Shown here: in pieces, positions 1 through 10,950 of the stretch | Layout of the letters: each line of letters begins with the position of its first letter | Position numbering within the stretch: position 1 is the first letter of the stretch | DNA from: Drosophila miranda | Lineage: Eukaryota; Arthropoda; Insecta; Diptera; Drosophilidae | NCBI RefSeq assembly: GCF_003369915.1 | Contig: NW_022881614.1 | Span: forward strand, 10,189,001 to 10,253,000 | Length of the DNA stretch: 64,000 nt | Direction: 5' to 3' | Position numbers and translations under genes: made by a program | The notes under the pieces: model-generated | What the model saw: the letters and a program-made list of their open reading frames with translations, nothing else | What the model was told of the DNA's origin: nothing | Databases searched by the model: none

Positions 1-641
1 CTCTGCTTGGAGCGGCTGCTCCATCGGCTCGTCTGCTTCTTGGCCTATTACGGTAGTGGCTTCATCGGCTTCCTCTGTCTCTGCCTCGTCGTTTGCCTCA
101 GGTTCTCTGGCTTGTGGCTTCTCCTCATCATTGGCAGCTTCGGACTCGACTGTGTCCGCCTCGATATCCGACTCTGACTGCGGCTTCTCGGCGGCTGCGG
201 CTGGTTCTCCTGCCTGGTCTTCCTCTTCCAGGGTCTCGAGCTCTGGCTCTGTGGCGACGGGTGCAGCTGCAACGGGAGAGGGAGAGCGGGACATTGAGCG
301 CGTGCGACGCTGACATCGGCTTGTTGTGACTGGTGCGCCATCTGGTGGCTTACAACAACACAAATTCACGCTGAGCCACAGGCACTCACACTAACAAAAG
401 CAAGAATATTACGCGGCAAGCCACTCACTCACACTTGCGCACAGACACAGAGGCACAGGCATAGACCAGACACACAATGCATACACACAAATTTACCTCC
501 GTCGCCGGCTCCGCCACCATCGACATGTGCCCGGAGGCGCTCAATGAGCACGGCTTTGACTCCTTTGGTGTCCAGACCGCGCGTTTGTAGCTCGTTGCGC
601 AAGTCCACCACCTTCATTTTATCCAGCTTAGCCACATCCAT
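1..641 (-). CDS. SAP-domain nuclear protein, hnRNP U-like (5' part; runs off the window)
   Basis: Two exons are visible on the minus strand. Exon 1 is 641-497 and starts MDVAKLDKMKVVDL, a SAP domain (about residues 5-39, with LRNELQTRGLDTKG and the conserved helix KAVLIERL). SAP domains bind AT-rich scaffold DNA. The donor is GGAG/GTAAAT. Exon 2 begins at 329 after CACCAG and continues past position 1. It encodes a strongly acidic Glu/Ala-rich segment (for example ELETLEEEDQ, EANDEAETEEADEA), the layout seen in hnRNP U-type proteins: SAP, acidic stretch, then SPRY and NTPase-like domains that would lie outside the window. The phases fit (145 nt exon, then 2 nt to complete the codon). The start at 641 is preferred because upstream in-frame codons read as 5'UTR. 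CG30122 is the fly candidate, but I am not certain of the symbol. The protein is probably nuclear and RNA/chromatin associated. Confidence 0.7.
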
Positions 642-939
642 TTTTACGCTTCCGTTTTGGATTGGCGGCAGAAACACACACACACTCGCGTGCACCAACA
701 CCAACACACCGACGGGGGCTGAGGATGCGAAAAAATAAGGAAAAAATGCGAAAGAAAATGAAACGCGCTGTCGTTTAATGGGCGCACGCGGCTAAAATTT
801 CTCCAGATTGAAGTAGTCTTTTTCCTTGCACTCGTGCACACTAAATTAACTCTACAATTCAGATTTACATTCGCATTAATAGCGAATAAATAAATGGCCT
901 AAAAACCCGAACGCGTTGAAATAAAGTTGGCTGCGATCA

Positions 940-1015
940 GTGTGTCCGACCCTCAGAAATATACCAAAATATACCGCCTCATTTTAAGAATATACCGTAA
1001 ATATACTGAGGAATT
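940..1015 (-). promoter_or_regulatory. Motif 6 / Motif 1-like core promoter of the SAP-domain gene
   Basis: Read on the minus strand, this region has two tandem copies of GGTATATTT (Ohler Motif 6, consensus KTYRGTATWTTT), a third GGTATATTC-like copy, and nearby GGTCGGACACACTG, which resembles Motif 1 (GGTCACACT) with an insertion. These motifs mark TATA-less housekeeping promoters in flies. They sit about 300 nt upstream of the proposed ATG, a reasonable place for the transcription start. Confidence 0.5.
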
Positions 1016-1039
1016 CTAGTTCTATTATTCATATTCCTC

Positions 1040-1560
1040 GTTTTTGATATTCCGTCGAATATTACTAGCTTTCTCGATCTCTCAGCCCTGCACACATAGT
1101 ATAATCCGATTAATGCATCTATTTTCTACTTGACTGGCTTGTTTTAAATACTTGATTTGTTTCTCTGCTACGGCGATTGCTTTGATTGTTTTTGCCTTAA
1201 TTTTGGTGCCCTAACAACAATATAGCATCTTAACCCACTTAACCCCCCTCTATTTAAACAGTTGAACGACTTGAGGTGAATGGCGGCATATATTACTGAT
1301 TGTAAATTCTTTTTGTAGATCCATGCCATATATCCTCTGAACTGCGATATCTGAACGATATCTTTCACCTGAACTGCGCTAAAATTATGAAATTTCCATT
1401 ATCTTTTGTGGAATATTAAAATACCCCCTTGGCTTGCAATGGGCTAATCGTTCTTCGTCAAGGATTGGAAACTATTCCACAAATTTTGATAATCCGTGGA
1501 ATATTGCAATCTAGAAAGATCTGTTGTATAAAAAAAGGTTTTAGCGAAATATCGTTGAGA
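1040..1560 (+). repeat. Diverged interspersed repeat, copy 1 (B-A-B arrangement)
   Basis: A 300-nt block (A, about 1145-1475; landmarks AATTTTGGTGCC, CTTTCACCTGAACTGCGCTA, ATACCCCCTTGGCTT) recurs at 13860-14160 in the same orientation. A second block (B, landmark TGATATTCCGTCGAATATTA) is present both before A (about 1045-1140) and, more diverged, after it (about 1475-1560). The B-A-B order suggests a tandem unit of about 440 nt. No coding capacity and no terminal repeats were seen. I cannot assign a family. Confidence 0.6.
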
Positions 1561-1996
1561 TACCTTTAAAAAAGGGTCTGAGTAGTTTCTGCATTAATTA
1601 GAGCCTGGAATTTCCGCAATTCTATATCAGAACTGTACTTATAAACATTGCCAGTTCACATAGTCCCCAGTCTTGTATTTTAATTTAAATCACTGACTTT
1701 GACTTTCCGCTTTTCCGTTTCACTAGGGTTTCCATTTTCCATTTCTCTTTTTGCAACTTTCTGTCGCCGTAGCAGATTAATTAAAAAGTCCAGTGAACGG
1801 ACAAGCGACGCTCACCCCACCAAATAGAGTACACAAATCATCGAATAGATGATTGATTATATTTATTATTTAGTTTACTAGTTTTTTGGCTGTTCTTTGG
1901 AAGATCTTGCTGATCGGTAGCACACCAAACGAGGACCTTTTCGTAGCCGCTTTACGTTCATTTACGAAGACGGGGTAGCCGTCGCAACAGCTCTTT
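1561..1996. other. Intergenic, no feature recognised
   Basis: AT-rich spacer between the diverged repeat and Helitron A. No convincing ORF, RNA gene or repeat was seen. Confidence 0.5.
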
Positions 1997-3102
1997 TTAT
2001 ACCCGATACTCAAAATGAGTATTGGGGTATATTAGATTTGTGGTAAAAGTGGATGTGTGTAACGTCCAGAAGGAATCGTTTCCGACCCCATAAAGTATAT
2101 ATATTCTTGATCAGCATCAATAGCCGAGTCGATTGGGCCCTGTCTGTCTGTCTGTCTGTCCGTCTGTCCGTCTGTCCGTCCGTCCGTCTGTCCGTCCCCT
2201 TCAGCGCCTAGTGCTCAAATACTATAAGAGCTAGAGCAACGATGTTTTGGATCCAGACTTCTGTGATATGTCACTGCTACAAAAATATTTCAAAACTTCG
2301 CCCCGCCCACTTCCGCCCCCACAAAGAACGAAAGTCTGTGGCATCCACAATTTTAAAGATATGAGAAAACCAAAAACGTAGAATTGTAGAGAATGACCAT
2401 GTCTTTAAGACTGCGGAATCTGAATTGGGTCCTTTCATTATTATAGCCAGCATCAAGAAAACAATTTCATTTTTTCTCGCCCTGTCTCTCTCTAACACAC
2501 ACGTAGCATAGGCGGCTTTGATTAGAGTAAAACATTAGCGCCTAGATCTCAGAGACTATAAAAGCTAGAGCAACCAAATTTGGTATCCACACTCCTAATA
2601 TATCGGACCGAGACGAGTTTGTTTCAAAATTTCGCCACACCCCCTTCCGCCCCCGCAAAGGATGAAAATCTGGGGATATTCACAAATCTCAGAGACTATT
2701 AAGGCTAGAGTAACCAAATTTGGTATCCGTATTACTGTTAGATCTCACTTTAAAACGTACATCTCAAAATTTCGCCCCACCCCCTTCCGCCCCCACAAAG
2801 GACGAAAATCTGTTGCATCCACAATATTGAGGATACGAGAAAACTAAAAACGCAGAATCATAGATAATGATCATATCTATCAGATTGCTGAATCTGGATC
2901 AGATCAGATCATTTTTATAGCCAAAAGGAACAAATCAATTTGCACTGGCTACGCTCAGACTGATTTTCTGTCTCTCTCGCACGCACTCTTTGTCGTGTCG
3001 TTCAATATTAGCGGCGTCTGCCGGAGGAGAGCCATACTGACTAAGTATCGGGTATAACTGTAGAGTTGCGGTGTCCGCAGCAGCTCACAACGTTCCCCCT
3101 CG
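1997..3102 (+). mobile_element. DINE-1/ISY-type non-autonomous Helitron, copy A
   Basis: The element begins TTATACCCGATACTCA and ends near GTTCCCCCTCG. It carries the DINE-1-type landmarks: a GTCTGTCC/CGTC microsatellite stretch (about 2140-2200), the TTTCCGACCCCATAAAGTATAT core, repeated TTCGCCCC-ACCCCCTTCCGCCCC blocks, and a 3' copy of TATCGGGTATAAC that is inverted relative to the 5' end. There is no helicase ORF, so it is non-autonomous. It is about 1.1 kb, like copy B (5497-6602) and the reverse-oriented copy C (41446-42562). Relative to copy B it lacks 10 bp after GGCTACG at about 2952, next to a GA-rich tract. Confidence 0.85.
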
Positions 3103-3496
3103 TTTTATCTTTTAATTCGGACTTTTGGCATCGCTCCACAAGTTTTGTAATCCTTCTTTTTTATTTCAATGTTACGTCCGAGCTGACATATTTTGGAGTT
3201 TTGACTTTGCAGTAAGTTGCAGTAAGTAGCAATGATAGCTATTACAGTTCTGTGTTATATTTGAATTGAAATCATTGCGGCTTGCAGTTACTGAAATCCA
3301 ATAATATCTTTATTTCATTCTTAACGTAATAAAGCGAACATTTTAAATACATCTATTAAGAAAACAACAAATAACAAATTTAAGTGAAAAAGCAAACCAA
3401 ACATACGCTGGCTGCTTTGGTCTTTGGTCGCAAGAAGGGCATCATCATCGTTATCATCTTCAAACAATGCCCATCATCATCTTCGGCATACTTTTA
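3103..3496. other. 3' flank of the four-TM gene
   Basis: Spacer between Helitron A and the stop codon of the minus-strand four-TM gene. It holds that gene's 3'UTR and the AATAAA signal. Nothing else was recognised. Confidence 0.5.
3309..3314 (-). terminator. Poly(A) signal AATAAA of the four-TM gene
   Basis: AATAAA on the minus strand, about 185 nt downstream of the stop codon at 3497. Confidence 0.5.
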
Positions 3497-5106
3497 TTAT
3501 CTGCCCATTATAGTTGGCTCGTCAGCCATGGCCACCTCGTCATTGGGCGCCTTGGCACCCTTCTTCTTGCCAGAATACCACAGGAACATTAGACCGCAGA
3601 AAATGTTATCCACAAATGTGAACCAGGCCAAGTAGACGCCATATCCATACCTGCGATGAGGGAGCTTTCTTAGCGAAAAAAACCCACAAAAACACAAATG
3701 CCACTCGGTTCTCGCGGATACTCACGTTAACTCCGCACCATCCGGATATGCATAGAACAGGTGGTCCTTTGTGTAGTCAATGGATGAGAAAAGAACCTGG
3801 AGAACAACCAGAGCTGTGGACGCAGCCACCAGGTGAATGCCGCCGGCCAGCCGCTTGAACATGTATCGAGGATTCATGAACGTGTAGAAGGAGAAGACAG
3901 CGCCCAGGCTCATGACGAACAGTGTGATGCAGGCAAAAGATGCCTGCGTTCGGATGTAGTCTGAAAGGAAATATCAACCCACTGCCAATTACGGACTGTC
4001 AAAACCCACAGTTGAGGAGAAGACCTACCCATCACCTCGTCGTCGAAGCCGGGCTCGTTTCGCAGTGTGTTGGAGTTGGGGAACATGTCGATATACTTGC
4101 AGCGCTCTGTACTAGAAACGATTTGGTTTGGTGATTAGTTGATCGACATCCCATCCCCCCATGGATTTCACTCACGGTTGGGTATGTAACTGTAGAAGGC
4201 TGTGTGCCCGCCCCTTTTCGGCGGCAGCGGCGGCACCAGTATCAGGATCACACGCTCATCATTAAGTACAAAGACGGGTATGTTGATGTCGCGAATGTAG
4301 GTGGCCAGGAGACGAACGACCAGCGGGTAGTTTGTCCAGTTGCTGAATATAGCTTCCTGGGCCACCTCCGGTATCACATAGTAGGACCACGTGTTGTTGT
4401 ACTTAACACGCTGCAGGGCGGAGCCAAAGGTCTTCCGCGCTATGATGCCATTGACGTCCAAGGGATCGATGGGTATGGGCTTGATGGCTGTCGCATTAAA
4501 CTGGCGCTGGTTCTCCTCTGTGGACATGACCAGCTTGCGGAAGGCGTTGCGAAACGTCTGAAACTCCTCCTCTTCACCACGTGCCCAATGCGCGAACATG
4601 CGACGACGGGCCGACTCCGTGAAGCTATCCGTCTCGTTCAGTTTTTTCAGTTTTTCCTCTGCAAAGTGCTTAACGAAGTCCATGTGTGAGAGGTTGCGCT
4701 TGGCATCGTTGATGTTCGTCTGGGAGGTGTATGACATCGAGCTGAAGTTTCGGACAACCTGCGCATTGGTCAGGGCATTAGGCACGATTGTGTCCCGACA
4801 ATGCCGCCACAGTCCCGAGTGCGAGGACATGAAGAAGCGTCTGGACTCCGGTATGAAGATGCCTGAATAGAGGAAGTGGATTTGAAGCATGGCATGATGG
4901 AATCGCTGTCAGTACTTTAACGCACCTGTTCCGCCGGATATAATGATCCAGTGATCTGTTGATATGGCCAAAATCCAGATTATCAGAGAGATGACCATCA
5001 GCAGACTGCATCCCAGCAGAAGACGGCGCTGAAACATGTAAGCCTCCATCAGCGGACGGCGAGCCTCGTCCCGACCAATTGTCGATGTGGACACGTCGCG
5101 CTTCAT
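3497..5106 (-). CDS. Four-transmembrane claudin/stargazin-like membrane protein with a long extracellular loop
   Basis: Five exons with matching phases: 5106-4926, 4862-4176, 4106-4029, 3960-3726, 3650-3497, giving 444 residues. All junctions are GT-AG (GTGCGT, GTGAG, GTAGGT, GTGAG donors). TM1 lies at about residues 29-49 ([16 protein letters not shown]). It is followed by SGLWRHC, which recalls the GLW-C signature of the PMP22/claudin/calcium-channel-gamma superfamily. TM2 ([20 protein letters not shown]), TM3 ([19 protein letters not shown]) and TM4 ([17 protein letters not shown]) are in the C-terminal third, and the C-tail is short and charged. The loop between TM1 and TM2 is about 265 residues with several N-glycosylation sequons (NFSS, NLSH, NETD, NATA, NNTW, NWTN), far longer than a typical claudin loop. 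It is probably a plasma-membrane protein. I do not know its symbol. Confidence 0.8.
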
Positions 5107-5496
5107 TTTGTGGCTGACTCAGGCACAGACACAGGCACACACGGTCACGCTCACGCTCCCTTCGTTATGGCCCCGACAACTGGGACTGTTTGTCGCACTC
5201 CGGACGATGGCAACGGGTAATCCACACGCACATGGAACAGGGCACGTTCCTGGGGAGTAAGAGGGGTGGGCATTGTTGGTTGAATGGCTTTTTTTAGTAA
5301 CTTAACTAACTCTCAAATCGTCCTCCCTCTAGGCAAATGAAGTCACTCGAAATGTGCGGAACATGTGTGGGACATCAGCGACGTCACTTTTGAGCAGGTG
5401 TTTCCTTTGGCATAGCATCCCCATCCCCATACCCATACCCATCCTCATTCCCGTCCCATCACAGATGTCTCTAATTTAAACAATATTTTTATATTT
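5107..5496. other. 5' flank of the four-TM gene
   Basis: Presumed 5'UTR and promoter side of the four-TM gene. I see no clear core promoter element. It ends at Helitron B. Confidence 0.4.
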
Positions 5497-6602
5497 TTAT
5501 ACCCGATACTCAAAATGAGTATTGGGGTATATTAGATTTGTGGTAAAAGTGGATGTGTGTAACGTCCAGAAGGAATCGTTTCCGACCCCATAAAGTATAT
5601 ATATTCTTGATCAGCATCAATAGCCGAGTCGATTGAGCCCTGTCTGTCTGTCCGTCTGTCCGTCCGTCCGTCAGCCCGTCTGTCCGTCCCCTTCAGCGCC
5701 TAGTGCTCAAAGACTATAAGAGCTAGAGAAACGATGTTTTGGATCCAGACTTCTGTGATATGTCACTGCTACAAAAATATTTCAAAACTTCGCCCCGCCC
5801 ACTTCCGCCCCCACAAAGGACGAAAATCTGTGGCATCCACAATTTTAAAGATATGAGAAAACCAAAAACGTAGAATTGTAGAGAATTACTATATCTTTAA
5901 GACTGCGGAATCTGAATTGGATCGTATTATTATTATAGCCAGCATCAAGAAAACAATTTCATTTTTTCTCGCCCTGTCTCTCTCTAACACACACGTAGCA
6001 TAGGCGGCTTTGCTTAGAGTAAAACATTAGCGCCTAGATCTCAGAGACTACAAAAGCTAGAGCAACCAAATTTGGTATCCACACTCCAAATGTATCGGAC
6101 CGAGACGAGTTTGTTTCAAAATTTCGCCACACCCCCTTCCGCCCCCGCAAAGGACGAAAATCTGGGGCATCCACAAATCTCAGAGACTATTAACGCTAGA
6201 GTAACCAAATTTGATATCCGCACTCCTGTTAGATCTCACTATAAAACGTATATCTCAAAATTTCGCCTCACCCCCTTCCGCCCACACAAAGGACGAAAAT
6301 CTGTTGCATCCACAATATTGAGGATACGAAAAAACTAAAAGCGCAGAATCATAGATAATGACCATATCTATCAGATTGCTGAATCTGGATCAGATCGGAT
6401 CATTTTATAGCCAATAGGAACAAATCAATTTTCAGTTGCTACGCAGCGTCACGCTCAGACTGATTTTCTGTCTCTCTCGCACGCACTCTTTGTCGTGTCG
6501 TTTAATATTAGCGGCGTCTGCCGGAGGAGAGCCATACTGACTTAGTATCGGGTATAACCGTAGAGTTGCGGTGTCCGCAGCAACTCACAACGTTCCCCCT
6601 CG
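5497..6602 (+). mobile_element. DINE-1/ISY-type non-autonomous Helitron, copy B
   Basis: Same orientation and structure as copy A, with the same termini (TTATACCCGATACTCA ... GTTCCCCCTCG). It differs in the length of the GTCC/GTCTG microsatellite and keeps the segment CAGCGTCACG after GCTACG (about 6440) that is missing from copy A. Short internal ORFs are repeat-derived and not coding. It lies upstream of the four-TM gene's first coding exon, so it may affect its promoter. Confidence 0.85.
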
Positions 6603-9391
6603 TTTCAGTTTTGGCTTCGACTCGGACAGAAATTAGGTAAATTAGAGGAGGAGACGTTCAAAGCACTCACAAAATATATGACAAAATATGCACGATTATT
6701 TGAATTCTTTTTTCAAAATTGTTGCGCTTCCCTGCAAATATATTTTGCGAGAATTAGGTGCGCCGACATGAGTGGGCGGCGGGCAAATTGCTCATTAAGA
6801 GTGGGCGCGGGGGACTGCGGAGTGCGTGCATAAGTGCCGTATACTTGGCTCTGGTCTGACATCTAAATATATTATTTTTACTCTATTCCGTCTTTGTTTG
6901 AAACAATAAATGGGGCGGCTGCCTAGCCAGCAAAAGTGTCATCTTCAATTCTCGGGAAAACCCAAAGGGGATCGGATCTCATTATAATCGATGCTGATGG
7001 GCAGCGCCGACAGGTAAGCATACTCATAAGGAGTACATTCCTACATCTAAATCTCGGGAAGATCTCTTTCTCTTCTCCAACTTCTCCACTTCCGCGATCT
7101 ATTCTTGGATTCGTGCAGCAGCCGCTGCTGATGCACTTGATTCCGCACTGCGGAGAGTTGGAGTGGAGGGAGTTGTTGCATTTGCGTCACGATTCGGCTG
7201 CGGCAGATGAAGTGCGTCATTTTACGGAAGAGAAACGATTCTGCTATAAACTCTTGTGCTAGTTTTTTTGTGGCTGCCTTAGCCAGAGGGTTTTCGAAAG
7301 TTGGCCAGATATTTGTAGACTATAGACAAAGATGTCAATTTTTTATGAGAAGCAGTTGCAGTTCAAGCGTTTGAATGAAACTTGGCACAAGGATGGTCTT
7401 CGGACGTTCTGATACTCGTAATATATCCAAATCGGATTCTTATTCATGGGTAATTACTCGTATTGCATTATATAACTTCAGATTCTTTTAGATTTCAATA
7501 AGCGTATAATGATGGCATTCTCGATATTCCCGATAAGAGTATATAATAATATAAGATAATGCTCACGGTTTTTTCGTTATATTTATATTTTTTGCACGGC
7601 ACAGTATTTTAGTTTACGCATTTGATGCTTCGCTGCGTTGCCTTTTGTTTGAAAAAAATTTGTCTTGAACATGCAGTTATTTTTAGCCGATATGTACAGT
7701 TATCAAGCTATGTCTTCTGCCTATATATATGGTCCATAGATATAAACATATTTGTATGTACATATACATATGTGAATTCCTGGCTGACAATATGGTTGAA
7801 ACGTCGTTTATTCAAATCATCTCATTGTCATGTCATTTTTGGGGGCGCATATTGACATATTTGACAGGGGGAAATTCTATATATTTTATTTTTTTTTAAA
7901 CACACACTTGCTTCTGGTTGTCGGTGGCGCACACACATCCAAAGAGACAGAGAAATGAATTTGTCGGCCGACTATTTATTTGTTTTGTGATTCCGTTCTT
8001 ATTTGTTGTCGGCCATTGTATTTTTGGTATGTGCCATGCCACGCCACGCCATGCCACGCCATGCCACGCCGACTATCGTAAGAAAGTCCCGAATTTGAAT
8101 TTTTAGTATATCCAATTAAAACCTCGCATAAATAATGCCACTGCCCGGCCTCCCAAACTTCCTCCCGGACCTCGGTCACAACTGATCCCGGCTGTCATTC
8201 CCCTTGATTTATCGTTATATAAGAGCGATTCGCGCTAGAGATACATATGTACATATGTATGTACATACATATGTCTGCAGTGTTTACTCGTACCATTAAG
8301 GCTGCAACGCTGCAACAATGATCTCTGATCCAAGTCAATTGTTTGGGGATGACTTTTATGGGCTCCGGCTGCAGTTGTGTTGATTCGATTTTACGAGGAA
8401 CGCACCCGCTGCACTTCGCTTCTCCTGCCCAGGCGCAAACGCCTTAATGTCTAAAATAAAATTTTGCTAATTCCTCAACTAAAAACCGAGACGAAGCATG
8501 CGATAACAACAGAAATAAATAAATATACTACACAAAAACCGAACAAATTCCGTCGAAAAACTCGGAACAATCAAAGAGCGCGAACGGCGAACGGTAGACG
8601 TGGTTGAGGACCAAGCGATCGCGTCGATTCCGTCGTTGACTCCCGTCTGCTGCTGGCCAAAGCAGAGCACAGACTGACTGGCTGCTGGGAGGAGGGACTA
8701 CTACGGCTGCTGCCACTGCCTCAGGCAGTGCTAGTGCTAGTGCCTGCGCCTGTGCCAGTAGTTGGTCGTAGCCGCAGTTGCCAGCCAGCGCGAGTGTGAT
8801 GTTGCTGTTGCTCCATTGTTTCTTGGCCCTGGAGAGCAACATAAACATAAACTCATTGCGTTGGCAGCGCGTGTTGGGAATGGGAATGAGAATAGGGGCG
8901 TCGCACACAACCCATCCCATGCTGCCACCTGCAGAAGTCGCCAAAAGATGCGCTCGACGACGTCATCGTTTCTTAATTGCCATATAAACCGAACTCAACT
9001 CAACTCAGTGTAGCAATGTGTGCATAAATTTAGATATTGATGAATTTAGGCATCTCTTTTTTAATGGTGCACAGAGCATGGTACATGGGCAGCTATTTTT
9101 ATATCCGCTCTGGCTGTAAAAACGCTCGCGGATGCTTGCCTCGAATGTCCGTTCGCGATTCCCCCGGTCGCCGCTCGCGCCCTGCGATGCCATTAAACGG
9201 TGACAACGAGTTTATGAATGTTGTTAGATCTTTTGGCATACCATTAGCGCATCGTTCATCGCAAGGGGGAGCGGCTGTCGGGCGGATGACGTCGTGCGAA
9301 AGACAGCTAACCACTTGGCCAGCCAGTGGTCGTGGCTCGCTTCGCGATGTTCTGTGTGTGTATCTCTCTGTGTTTGCGTGCTGGTATTCGG
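6603..9391. other. Intergenic region with simple repeats; no gene recognised
   Basis: Between Helitron B and the ataxin-10 stop. It contains a tandem decamer-like ATGCCACGCC array (8036-8072), a palindromic ACATATGTATGT cluster (8240-8275), and a low-complexity Leu/Ala-like stretch (8700-8765). ORFs here are short and overlap on both strands with no recognisable protein. It could contain upstream non-coding exons of the four-TM gene. Confidence 0.5.
8036..8072. repeat. Short tandem repeat ATGCCACGCC
   Basis: About three and a half imperfect copies of a 10-bp unit (GCCACGCCAT) in tandem. Confidence 0.8.
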
Positions 9392-10787
9392 TTATTGGCT
9401 TCTGTCCGTGATGCGCAACGCGCCCATATCCAGATTGAGTTCGCTGAGGAGGTCATTGGGGGCCGAGCCCTGCATGGTCAGGCCGGCGACAATCTGCTGA
9501 GCCTCTGGGCAGTTTATGCAGGCATTGCGTATGGCCAGAATGCTCCATTCGCGCATTACTAAACGAAAAGAATGAAACGTTAAGATGTGGTGGCGGAATG
9601 AATCGACGATTGTCTTACAAGGATTACGGGCATCCATCACCGTGCACTCGAGCAGAGTTGGCAGCAGATGTGTGTCAATGCAGTAGCCCTTGTTCTGCTT
9701 GTTCTCGTACAACAAATTGGCCGAGCAGCGTACCAGGAGCGTTTTCAGCTCGTAGGACACCTTCTTTTCGTACTCCGCATCCACGCCAGAGTTGAGGGCC
9801 ACCTCTTCCAGCTTGGTCATTGGCTTGTCAAAACCGCCACCGTCTGCCTCCGCTACCACGCAGCGCAACAAGCTGCTAACATTTATGAACAGTGACTGAT
9901 CTTTCACATACGTGTTGGCATATTCTTCGGAGCCGCTGACACTGGCAATGATGCGCAGGAGCGTGTGGACTTCCCTGGGATGCAGTTTGTGGCGCAGTTT
10001 GATCGTTTCTCGCAAAATACAGTCACACTTCAGTCGAAACTCCTTGGCAAAGTGCTGCAGCAGGATTGGATCCAGTTTCCCGTTCGGACTGTTCTCGCGC
10101 AGATAGTGCGTCACATAATCCAGAAAGGCTATGCGCTCCTCGGTGCTCAGTTGCTGATAACAGCCCACACCGACCCGCCCATTCGACACAATGAAGTTTT
10201 CCAGAAAGAAGTGCAAATACTCAAAGTTTAAGGTGCAATGTGCATCGTTGATGGCCTGCCACAAGCGGACGCAGGTCTGGAGAGCCAGGTCGTTACTGAT
10301 CAGGCCGCAGCCATTAAGGTAAATGTTGTACATGACCATGAGTAACACGTTGTTCGAGCTTCCCAAGGGAGCGGCGCAGACCTGATCGGCTATCTTTGTG
10401 CCATGCTGTGTCCAGACGAGTGTCTGAGCAGGACCGTTGTTCACCACAGTATTGGCCAGCACCTGCAGCGTAAGTGTGTGGATTGTACTTAGCTCGGTGC
10501 GCATTTGGGGATTGAAAGCCATAGCTTCTATGAAGCTGGAAAACGCTGCATTTTTTGCCACAGTCTCTTGAGCGGTGCTGCTTTTGGTGAGCAGAAGGCG
10601 CAGGCTCTTGAGCAAGCCTGTGACCTCCTCCGCATTTTCGGGCACGCTTAAGCCCACAATCCGTTGAACTATATCGTTGGTTTCGCTGTTCTGCAAGGAA
10701 ATTTGTTCCTTGTTACATTGTTTTAGAAATTGTTTACATTTTCCACCTCACCTCGTTGGAATGCTCCATTTCGATAGACAGAGTCAT
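9392..10787 (-). CDS. Atxn10: Ataxin-10 homologue
   Basis: Three exons: 10787-10752 (MTLSIEMEHSNE), 10690-9619, and 9558-9392, giving 424 residues with consistent phases (donors GTGAGG and GTAAGA, a 60-nt second intron). The protein is an all-helical armadillo-like repeat protein. Its C-terminal block, ENKQNKGYCIDTHLLPTLLE ... DARNPLMREWSILAIRNAC (joined across the second intron) ... ISELNLDMG-like tail, is the Ataxin-10 domain signature (human: DARNPFI-EWAI-AIRN). The family acts at centrosome/basal body and in neuronal survival and cytokinesis. Leaving the 60-nt intron unspliced also keeps an open frame but breaks the conserved block, so splicing is the right model. A second in-frame ATG at 10769 (MEHSNE) is a plausible alternative start, because the first ATG overlaps a DRE promoter motif. 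The gene is divergent from Snx16 about 160 bp away. Confidence 0.85.
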
Positions 10788-10838
10788 ATCGATATATCTT
10801 GGAAACACTGGTAACACTAATGTACGGTCACACCGTTT
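10785..10838. promoter_or_regulatory. Bidirectional promoter between Atxn10 and Snx16 (DRE plus Motif 1)
   Basis: A perfect DRE, TATCGATA, lies at 10787-10794. CGGTCACACCG at 10825-10835 matches Motif 1 (YGGTCACACTR) at all but one position. Both motifs are typical of fly housekeeping promoters and lie between the two divergent genes. The DRE touches the first candidate ATG of Atxn10, which argues that at least some Atxn10 transcripts start downstream of it. Confidence 0.65.
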
Positions 10839-10950
10839 CAGCATTAAAAACACAAAAGGAACGATTTTTTGCAATAAAAAAAAATAAACAATAACTAAAA
10901 GTCATGTAGCAACAAAAGCTGCAGAAGCCAGATATACAATACCCAAAGCA

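Noticed and set aside
2140-2200. GTCTGTCC/CGTC tandem array considered as a CRISPR-like or satellite array
   Set aside because: It is the internal microsatellite of the DINE-1 Helitron, present in all three copies.
2277-2847. Short ORFs within Helitron copies
   Set aside because: The same peptides recur in all copies because the DNA is repeated; no helicase or other domain.
8528-8944. 138-codon minus ORF with Ala/Leu repeats
   Set aside because: The repeat-like ALALALPEAVAAAV part comes from a simple-sequence tract; no conserved domain.
9037-9411. 124-codon plus ORF antisense to the Atxn10 3' region
   Set aside because: No homology and overlaps a minus ORF of similar quality; most likely chance.
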